A model generated the notes under the pieces. It saw only the letters and a list, made by a program, of their open reading frames with translations, was not told the DNA's origin and made no database searches. A program made the position numbers and the translations under genes. From ZC4RG29 sp036273935 (GTDB lineage: Bacteria; Bacteroidota; Bacteroidia; Cytophagales; Cyclobacteriaceae), in assembly GCA_036273935.1 (NCBI GenBank), contig DASUGQ010000075.1:1-5037 (forward strand): a stretch of 5,037 bases of DNA, read 5' to 3'. Positions 1-5,037 of this stretch are shown here, piece after piece (positions within the stretch are counted from its first letter, which is position 1; each line of letters begins with the position of its first letter).

Positions 1-653
1 TTCCGGAAATAGATAAGGAGAAAAATTTAATGACCGATTCAGTGATGTTGACGATTAAAGAGAATGAGCTAATCGGTAAGGGGCAGGCGACTTTACATGG
101 TTACGCAAAAGTCTTCTCAGCTTATCGGCTTGACCGCGCGGAAAAAGACGACACCAAACAGTATGTGACTCAATTGATGGGCAAGGGAAGTAACAAATTT
201 TACCTCGATGACTATTCAATCGAGAATTTGGACAACCGCGATAAGGCAACTCAAATTAACTATGCCTTTCGTATTGGTGATTACTTTCAAAAAATTGGAA
301 ATGAAATATATGTAAATCTAAACCTCAACAAGGATCACTATAATCATTACCTCACTTCGTCAAGGTCTACACCGTGGGAGACCGACTACAAATATGTGAA
401 AAAGGAATTCTGTACATTGGAGATACCCGATGGCTACGAAGTCGATTATATTCCCTCCAACACAAAGTACGATGGGAAAAGCATTGGAATAGATGTGACC
501 TACGAGACGATCGGGCAAAAGATTGTGATGCATAAAACATTTTATATCGACTTTTTGTTAATGAATCCCGATCAGTTCAGTGAATGGAATGAGTCAGTAA
601 AGCATATCAGCGAAGTCTATAAGGAAGCTATTATCCTGAAGAAAAAACAATAA
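1..653 (+). CDS. C-terminal part of a DUF3857/transglutaminase-type exported protein (5' end outside window)
   Basis: Only the 3' end is visible. The frame is open to the left edge: nine in-frame codons (reading PEIDKEKNL) precede the first ATG at 30, with no stop, so the gene very likely starts upstream. An AAGGAG at 15-20 could mimic a ribosome site for ATG 30, but a protein starting there would have no signal peptide and would begin in the middle of what looks like a beta-rich domain. The visible 216 residues are rich in beta-strand patterns and end in an IPDGY motif (423-437), then about 70 residues closing on ILKKKQ. This matches the C-terminal (DUF3858-like) region that follows the transglutaminase core in Bacteroidota DUF3857 proteins, and it resembles the end of the next gene. 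The stop lies one base before that gene's ATG, which implies co-transcription. Whether the missing part holds an active transglutaminase core cannot be seen. The biochemical role is unknown. Family assignment is moderately sure; the truncation by the window edge is quite sure. Confidence 0.72.
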   Translation, partial: PEIDKEKNLMTDSVMLTIKENELIGKGQATLHGYAKVFSAYRLDRAEKDDTKQYVTQLMGKGSNKFYLDDYSIENLDNRDKATQINYAFRIGDYFQKIGNEIYVNLNLNKDHYNHYLTSSRSTPWETDYKYVKKEFCTLEIPDGYEVDYIPSNTKYDGKSIGIDVTYETIGQKIVMHKTFYIDFLLMNPDQFSEWNESVKHISEVYKEAIILKKKQ

Positions 654-654
654 C

Positions 655-2604
655 ATGCGAATCAGATTTTTTTATGCAGCCGCCGCGCTGTTGATTTATA
701 CTTCAAGTTGGGCCGGTGACGTTTATTCCTGGGAAAAAGACCGTGCACGATTTAAACTTTCCGAAAAAGAAGATGCATTAGCTGAATATGTATTGCGCCA
801 GCACAATCAATACAATTATGTTCTGGAAAACAATCAATTCCTGGTTTACTCCACGATGCATCGGATCGTGCGGGTTAACAACAATGAGGCTATTCAGCAT
901 CACAACAGGATCTACATCAATATGACCAACGTCATTGAATTGGCTGACCTTAAGGCAAGATCGATCAATAAGGACGGAAAGGTTGTTAATTTCGATATCA
1001 GTAACCTCAAGGAACTTAAGGATGAAGAAAGCGGAAATGCGTTTCGAATTTTCGCAATCGAAGGCATTGAACAAGGCAGCGAGATCGAATATTATTATGT
1101 ACTGAAGAAATACGCCAGCCTCTACGATCGCGTATACACTCAATTTGAGACTCCAGTTAAACAGAGTTCCTTTAAGCTCACCAGTCCCAGGCACTTGCAA
1201 TTTGATATCCATACCTACAACAGTTACCCTGAGATTGTTAAAAGCGAGACGGAAGAGACGAACGTCTATACTGCGGAGATGAATGATGTGCCCGCACTGA
1301 AACGAGAGAATTTTTCTGCCTTTGATGCCAGCCGCAAGCGAATCGAATTCAAGCTTGCCTACAACACAGCCAAGTCGCAGGCGCGCATGTTCACCTGGGA
1401 CGAAGCGGCTAAAACATTTTACAAGGTACTGTCTTCGATAGATAAGGATGATGAAAAGGCTTTGGGCAAATATGTAAAGGAGCTGAGTGACAACTCTTCA
1501 AATAAAATTGATCAGCGTATTCGCGAAGTCGAGCGAAAAATCAAGACTACGGTGAGGGTCAATCCTGAAACAAGAGATGAAGCGCTGGATGATGTTGAGT
1601 CCATTATCAAAATGAAGCTTGCTTCCAAGGAAGGCATGACAAAACTGTTTGTAGCGGTTTTTGATCGCTTGAATATTGAATGCCGCCCCGTCATAACTTG
1701 CGATCGTGGTGTTACCAAATTCGACGGTTCATTTGATTCATGGTCATACCTCGATGAGTACCTGTTATACTTTCCCGCATCAAAAGGGTTTCTCTCGCCA
1801 TATTCCTTTGAATTTCGTTACCCGCTCGTTCCTCCCAATCTGACTGCTACAAAAGGATTGTTCATTGAGCCAATAACGTTTGGCAATGTCAAATCGGCGC
1901 TGGCCAGCATCGATGATATTCCAGCAACTGATTACAGTCTTAATACCGACAACCTTGACATCGAAATTGGTTTTAATGAGGATCTTTCTGCAAATAATAT
2001 TGCATTGAAGCGTGAGTTCAGCGGATGTGATGCAACTTTTGTGGCGCCCTACTATGATATGGTCAGTGAAACCGATCGGGCCAAGTTAATCGAAGAGCTC
2101 ATGAAACAGACGGCACCTGATCCGGTGATAACCAGTTCAAGCGCGAAAACAATAGATAATGGCGTAACAAGCAACTTTGTGATGGACGTAAATTTCTCGT
2201 CCTCACATTTCATTGAAATGGCCGGACCGAGAATCCTTTTTAAAGTCGGAGAATTAATCGGCCCGCAGGTTGAGATGTATCGTGATGATGAACGAATGAC
2301 CGAAGTAGAGAATGAATTCAACCGGGGCTATAATCGTCTTATCAAGGTGAAAATCCCTGAAGGCTACCAGGTACGCAACCCGGATGATGTAAAGCTTAAT
2401 GTCATTTACGAGGATAACGGCAAACAACCTTTCCTTTTTGTTTCAGACTACAAGTTGGACAACAATGAAATGGTGATCACTATTAAGGAGTACTACAAGG
2501 AGATCTATGCGCCCGTTAACCGATATGAAGATTTCAGGAAGGTAATTAACGCTGCTGCCGATTTTAATAAGGTGACGTTGGTGTTGGAGAAAAAACGTTC
2601 GTAG
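655..2604 (+). CDS. Exported DUF3857-domain protein with degenerate transglutaminase-like core
   Basis: A complete 649-residue protein. Residues 1-20 form a signal peptide (two Arg, a hydrophobic run, then SWA before Gly21), so it is probably periplasmic or outer-membrane associated. Residues 40-230 have the DUF3857 pattern: alternating strands around VYST..RIVRVNN, an ..ELADLKARSINKDGKVV stretch and the EGIEQGSEIEYYY segment. Residues 305-380 take the place of the transglutaminase core that follows in this family (helix 325-341, then strands to YFPA at 372-375). No Cys lies before residue 343 and no His lies between 187 and 517, so the usual Cys-His-Asp triad is absent and catalysis is unlikely. 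Residues 385-405 carry a RYPLVPPNLT..KGLFIE block, which I recall from related Bacteroidota proteins. The C-terminal beta region has an IPEGY motif at 567-571. It begins one base after the upstream gene's stop, with an A-rich leader (641-650) instead of a clear Shine-Dalgarno. It is the last gene of its operon, ending at the convergent junction. The molecular function is not known; a binding or structural role in the envelope is inference. Confidence 0.85.
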   Translation: MRIRFFYAAAALLIYTSSWAGDVYSWEKDRARFKLSEKEDALAEYVLRQHNQYNYVLENNQFLVYSTMHRIVRVNNNEAIQHHNRIYINMTNVIELADLKARSINKDGKVVNFDISNLKELKDEESGNAFRIFAIEGIEQGSEIEYYYVLKKYASLYDRVYTQFETPVKQSSFKLTSPRHLQFDIHTYNSYPEIVKSETEETNVYTAEMNDVPALKRENFSAFDASRKRIEFKLAYNTAKSQARMFTWDEAAKTFYKVLSSIDKDDEKALGKYVKELSDNSSNKIDQRIREVERKIKTTVRVNPETRDEALDDVESIIKMKLASKEGMTKLFVAVFDRLNIECRPVITCDRGVTKFDGSFDSWSYLDEYLLYFPASKGFLSPYSFEFRYPLVPPNLTATKGLFIEPITFGNVKSALASIDDIPATDYSLNTDNLDIEIGFNEDLSANNIALKREFSGCDATFVAPYYDMVSETDRAKLIEELMKQTAPDPVITSSSAKTIDNGVTSNFVMDVNFSSSHFIEMAGPRILFKVGELIGPQVEMYRDDERMTEVENEFNRGYNRLIKVKIPEGYQVRNPDDVKLNVIYEDNGKQPFLFVSDYKLDNNEMVITIKEYYKEIYAPVNRYEDFRKVINAAADFNKVTLVLEKKRS

Positions 2605-2606
2605 AC

Positions 2607-2661
2607 CCGGACCGTTTAACTGCAAGGATGCCAGATTTTTCATCTGGTCAAAACGTACCGG
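2607..2661. terminator. Nested inverted repeats at convergent gene ends, possible bidirectional terminator
   Basis: An inner hairpin pairs CCAGAT (2631-2636) with ATCTGG (2642-2647) around a five-base loop. Outside it, CGTTT (2613-2617) can pair with AAACG (2651-2655), and CCGG (2607-2610) with CCGG (2658-2661). The structure sits between the stop of the + strand DUF3857 gene and the 3' end of the minus-strand YafK-like gene, and it overlaps the latter's last codons. No U-run follows the stem on either strand, so it is not a classical intrinsic terminator. The inner stem is short and the inner spacing is asymmetric. Position favours a role in 3'-end formation for both transcripts, but this is inference. 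Confidence 0.3.
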
Positions 2662-3368
2662 CCTGTCTTATCAATCGTCATTGGGTTGATCAAATGAGTT
2701 TGTTCAAAGTCCAGGTAAATATCTTTTAGATTATTCCAGAATGAAATCAGGTCTGGCTTTGCGAAGTGTCCTTCCAGTGATTTCATTCCACTATCATCCA
2801 TGCGACAAGGGAAAATATGCACAGGAATTTTTTCCTGCCCATTGTTTCGTGCCTCAACGGCGAGAATGTACAATTCTTTAATTTTATCATCGGTGATGGG
2901 AATGCAGCCAATGGTCACACAATTTCCGTGAATGTAAATTTCACCTCCGGGTTTTTGCCGGTCACTTAAGATTTTATCGGAGGCATTTGGATAATTAATA
3001 CCCAGCGAGAGGTAGAAATTGCTCTGCGGATTAAAGTGATTGATGTGATATATACCCTCGGGAATCTGAAGGTCGCCTTCTTTGCGTTTGGGTCCGGCAG
3101 TTCCGGAGGTAGTACAAAAATCATATGTCGTTAAAAGGGTGTAATTGGTGTTGTGTTTTTCTTTTATCCAGGCTTCCAGCTTGCCCTCTTTTTTAAATGC
3201 GCGAATGAAAAGGTTAAAGCCATCTTGTTGGAGGTGCTTTGTCTTAAAAAGACTTTTTACTGTTTCTTCCTTTGACCGATATGCTTCCTTAACTCTGGCG
3301 TGCTGAAGCTGACTGTCTTTAAAAGAAATCATTGATAATGTTATAACAGCAAAGAAACTCAGCTTCAT
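2640..3368 (-). CDS. YafK/DpaA-type L,D-transpeptidase-family (YkuD fold) protein
   Basis: A 242-residue protein of the YkuD/ErfK group, closest in pattern to the YafK subfamily. Known family members act on peptidoglycan from the periplasmic side: L,D-transpeptidases make 3-3 crosslinks or attach proteins, while E. coli YafK (DpaA) releases Braun lipoprotein from peptidoglycan. Diagnostic features are GPKRKEGD then PEGIYHI (residues 93-109), an SLGINYPN segment (121-128), and the catalytic block IHGNCVTIGCIPI (146-158). H147 and C155 are the expected active-site pair; C150 is a second nearby cysteine. The N-terminus has one Lys followed by a hydrophobic stretch (residues 3-16), a weak signal peptide or anchor without a clear cleavage site or lipobox. 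The ATG overlaps the TGA of the upstream channel gene (ATGA), which fixes this start and points to translational coupling. Whether it crosslinks or hydrolyses cannot be told from sequence. The family call is confident. Confidence 0.88.
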   Translation of the reverse strand: MKLSFFAVITLSMISFKDSQLQHARVKEAYRSKEETVKSLFKTKHLQQDGFNLFIRAFKKEGKLEAWIKEKHNTNYTLLTTYDFCTTSGTAGPKRKEGDLQIPEGIYHINHFNPQSNFYLSLGINYPNASDKILSDRQKPGGEIYIHGNCVTIGCIPITDDKIKELYILAVEARNNGQEKIPVHIFPCRMDDSGMKSLEGHFAKPDLISFWNNLKDIYLDFEQTHLINPMTIDKTGRYVLTR

Positions 3369-4447
3369 GATTTACTGTTTTGTCGCTCCGCATTCAATGA
3401 AGGCCCCTCCATAAAAATAGTCTGTGTAGGATAGGCAAAGTCAATTCCTCTTTTTTCGAACGCTTCAAACAGAGAAACATTGATCTTTTGCTGAACGTCC
3501 ATGTAGATATTGTATTCCGCGCTTTCAACAAAATACACAGCCTCAAAGTTAAGGCTAAAATTACCAAAGGTGGCGAAGTGAGCCCGATCGAATGTCGTGG
3601 TGCCGGCTTCCTCAATCGCGGTTTTCATGAGTTGCGGAATTTCAACCAACTGGTCTTTTGTCGTTTGATAGGTGACGCCAACAGTGAACACAATTCGGCG
3701 ACGCTGAAGTTTTTTGAAATTGTGTATGCGCGATTTGGTGAGATCGCTGTTTGAAAATACAAGTTGTTCGCCGGAAAGGCTTTTAATTCTTGTCGTTTTA
3801 ATCCCGATGTATTCGACATTTCCCTTTTTATCGTCCACAACAATAAAGTCGCCAATCTCGAACGGGCGATCAAAAAAGATGACGAAATAATTGAAGAGGT
3901 CTCCAAGAATATTTTGCGCTGCCAGCGCGATGGCAATACCTCCAATACCGAGTCCGGCTATGATGGCCGTTACGTCGTAGCCGAGGTTGTCGAAAAAAAA
4001 GATGAGCCCGATTCCCCAAATCACCATGTTGAGGATGAGCATGACGCCTGTCATTTGCTTTACCTTTTCTTCGCCATTCTCCAGTTTGCGCACGCGTGTC
4101 TCAAGGGAATATTGCACAGTAGTGGAAACTAACCGAATAATGAAAAATGCAATGACTGCAGCGGTGGCGATTTCCACAATTCGCATGATCCCCGGTGAAA
4201 GGTCGAGTGAATTGATGCCCCAATAGATGACCAGGAAATTTAAGGCGGGCAAACCGAAGCGTTCGATGGTTTGGACGAGGAGGTCATCAAATTTTGTTTC
4301 GGTAGAGGCGGACCATTTCTTCAACCGCTTCAGGATAATGCCTCTGAAAATTCTCACCGCGATAAAACCCACCAGAATAATACCGAGTGCGATGATATAA
4401 TCCTGAACGGTGTTGTTAAAATACTCTTCCTTAAGAAAATCGCTCAT
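3365..4447 (-). CDS. MscS-family small-conductance mechanosensitive ion channel
   Basis: A 360-residue integral membrane protein. MscS channels open under membrane tension and release solutes during hypo-osmotic shock. Predicted membrane helices lie at about residues 15-35, 63-81, 88-110 and 132-152. They are followed by the Gly/Ala-rich pore helix at 157-180 (AGLGIGGIAIALAAQN), which is the family hallmark. The beta domain follows with RPFEIGD (194-200), VEYIGIKTTRIK (211-222) and FSNSDL (231-236), then an alpha/beta cytoplasmic part to about 347 and a short polar tail. Five helices including the pore exceed the three of E. coli MscS and resemble the YnaI-type layout. The start at 4447 follows an A-rich leader and gives a short polar N-terminus before the first helix. 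It is the first gene of the operon and overlaps the YafK-like gene by four bases. A -7 promoter element lies 28 bases upstream. Ion selectivity and conductance cannot be judged from sequence. Confidence 0.93.
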   Translation of the reverse strand: MSDFLKEEYFNNTVQDYIIALGIILVGFIAVRIFRGIILKRLKKWSASTETKFDDLLVQTIERFGLPALNFLVIYWGINSLDLSPGIMRIVEIATAAVIAFFIIRLVSTTVQYSLETRVRKLENGEEKVKQMTGVMLILNMVIWGIGLIFFFDNLGYDVTAIIAGLGIGGIAIALAAQNILGDLFNYFVIFFDRPFEIGDFIVVDDKKGNVEYIGIKTTRIKSLSGEQLVFSNSDLTKSRIHNFKKLQRRRIVFTVGVTYQTTKDQLVEIPQLMKTAIEEAGTTTFDRAHFATFGNFSLNFEAVYFVESAEYNIYMDVQQKINVSLFEAFEKRGIDFAYPTQTIFMEGPSLNAERQNSKS

Positions 4448-4672
4448 GCCCTTTATTTTTGATGCTAAGATGTTTCAAAGGTATAATAACTATCTTTTTG
4501 ATCCCTAATATCCGGCCCATGTTTTTCCTGCGGTTGTTCATTCCTTCTTCATGGTTTTAATTTTTTTTAGTATCGATTCATACTACTGATAATTCTTTTT
4601 AAGTTGTAATGAAAATGATATCGTTAGCATGTCCATTCTGTACGCTGTAAACTGAAATCCTTCAACTCCCCT
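4448..4672. other. Divergent intergenic region, AT-rich
   Basis: This 225-base stretch separates the divergently read channel and alpha-2-macroglobulin genes, so it must hold promoters for both unless one is transcribed from further away. It contains the minus-strand -7 element described separately and a T-rich run at 4556-4569. I found no convincing -7/-33 pair facing the + strand gene, no strong hairpin, no tRNA or riboswitch, and no plausible small coding frame. Confidence 0.6.
4476..4483 (-). promoter_or_regulatory. Bacteroidota-type -7 promoter element for the MscS/YafK operon
   Basis: Read on the minus strand, these bases are TACCTTTG, a perfect match to the Bacteroidota sigma-ABfr -7 consensus TAnnTTTG. 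Its downstream edge is 28 bases from the channel ATG, which would give a leader of roughly 20 bases. The expected -33 TTTG was not found about 19 bases further upstream, so the promoter may be weak or need an activator. The element alone is short enough to occur by chance; its position supports it. Confidence 0.45.
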
Positions 4673-5037
4673 ATGAATACGCTCTGGAAAAAAATTGTTC
4701 TGGGTGCACTTGCACTTGGCCTTGTCGTTGCCGTGGTTATCTATCTCACTGGCGGCCGAACATCAGAATCAGTTCCCAGCTACGTTAACCCGGCCTTTGC
4801 CGAACACATCTCATCGTACTCAGCCGGTGTGCTGAGTTCGGGTTCACCCATACGCATTATCCTTGCACAGGACGCTGTCGATTCCGCGATGATCGGCCAG
4901 GAAAGTTCAGTGAGACTCTTCTCGCTTAGTCCTGCAGTATCAGGCAAAGTATTCTGGATTGATAAACGCACCGTTGAGTTCAAACCAGATAGCCGTCTCG
5001 CCTCCGGTCAGGTGTACAATGTTGAGTTTAGCCTGGC
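4673..5037 (+). CDS. Alpha-2-macroglobulin family protein, N-terminal fragment (3' end outside window)
   Basis: The frame opens at ATG 4673 and stays open for 121 codons to the right edge, so only the N-terminus is seen. Residues 5-25 form a K-K-started hydrophobic segment (signal peptide or membrane anchor) followed by GGRTSESVPS. There is no Cys at the end of the hydrophobic run, so it is not an obvious lipoprotein, unlike many bacterial members. Residues 41-121 fit the first macroglobulin-like (Ig-type) domain of Bacteroidota members: a SSGSPIRIILAQD strand pair, an FSLSPAVSGKVFWID segment, VEFKPDSRLASG and VYNVEFSL. This W-D..T.EF.P...L.SG..Y pattern is typical. Known bacterial relatives (YfhM type) are very large envelope proteins thought to trap or inhibit attacking proteases. 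The thioester motif, if present, lies far downstream and is not visible. A C-rich, T-rich leader with no Shine-Dalgarno precedes the ATG. The assignment comes from recalled patterns over 121 residues, hence the moderate confidence. Confidence 0.7.
   Translation, partial: MNTLWKKIVLGALALGLVVAVVIYLTGGRTSESVPSYVNPAFAEHISSYSAGVLSSGSPIRIILAQDAVDSAMIGQESSVRLFSLSPAVSGKVFWIDKRTVEFKPDSRLASGQVYNVEFSL

Noticed and set aside
778..1212. A 144-codon minus-strand frame inside the DUF3857 gene
   Set aside because: It lies fully antisense to a well-supported gene with recognisable domains, and its product shows no known motif. The same applies to shorter minus-strand frames at 1512-1718 and 2052-2321.
3764..4132. 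A 122-codon + strand frame inside the MscS gene
   Set aside because: It is antisense to the pore and beta-domain coding region, and its product is compositionally unlike a folded protein. Neighbouring + strand frames at 3488-3754, 3987-4226 and 4271-4462 are shadows for the same reason.
4491..4500. TATCTTTTTG as a + strand -7 element for the alpha-2-macroglobulin gene
   Set aside because: It departs from TAnnTTTG at the last base, has no -33 TTTG at the right spacing (the nearest upstream is about 29 bases away), and would leave a leader of about 170 bases.
4556..4569. T-rich run considered as an intrinsic terminator
   Set aside because: No GC-rich hairpin precedes it, and it lies between divergent gene starts, where no transcript end is expected.
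4780..4983. A 67-codon minus-strand frame opposite the alpha-2-macroglobulin gene
   Set aside because: The + strand frame has a signal/anchor segment and a recognisable macroglobulin-like domain; the antisense product has nothing recognisable.

Overview
The window looks like chromosomal DNA from a member of the Bacteroidota, probably a Cytophagales-like relative. The evidence is a tandem pair of DUF3857-type secreted proteins, a large alpha-2-macroglobulin-type protein, A-rich rather than clear Shine-Dalgarno leaders, and a perfect match to the Bacteroidota -7 promoter element (TAnnTTTG). Base composition is moderate throughout, and nothing suggests a mobile element, prophage, CRISPR array or RNA gene.

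Layout. From the left edge to 2604 (+ strand) lie two adjacent genes one base apart. The first is the 3' end of a gene that starts outside the window. The second is complete and encodes a 649-residue exported DUF3857 protein whose transglutaminase-like core lacks Cys and His at the catalytic positions. The C-terminal ends of the two proteins resemble each other, so they are probably tandem paralogues in one operon. A 35-base convergent junction with inverted repeats (about 2607-2661) separates them from a minus-strand operon. That operon is read from 4447 down to 2640: an MscS-family mechanosensitive channel, then a YafK/DpaA-type L,D-transpeptidase-like protein, joined by a 4-base ATGA stop/start overlap. 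A 225-base divergent intergenic region (4448-4672) holds the probable channel promoter. From 4673 to the right edge is the N-terminus of a membrane-anchored or exported alpha-2-macroglobulin family protein (+ strand).

How the genes fit together. All five products are predicted to be exported or membrane-located: DUF3857/transglutaminase-like proteins, an osmotic safety valve, a peptidoglycan-modifying enzyme and a protease-trap-like protein. The neighbourhood is therefore cell-envelope maintenance. Only the channel and the YafK-like enzyme are clearly linked, by translational overlap. The functional link between the three transcription units is inference. I see no clearly new multi-gene system. 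The most interesting points are the degenerate transglutaminase in the DUF3857 protein and the coupled channel/peptidoglycan-enzyme pair.
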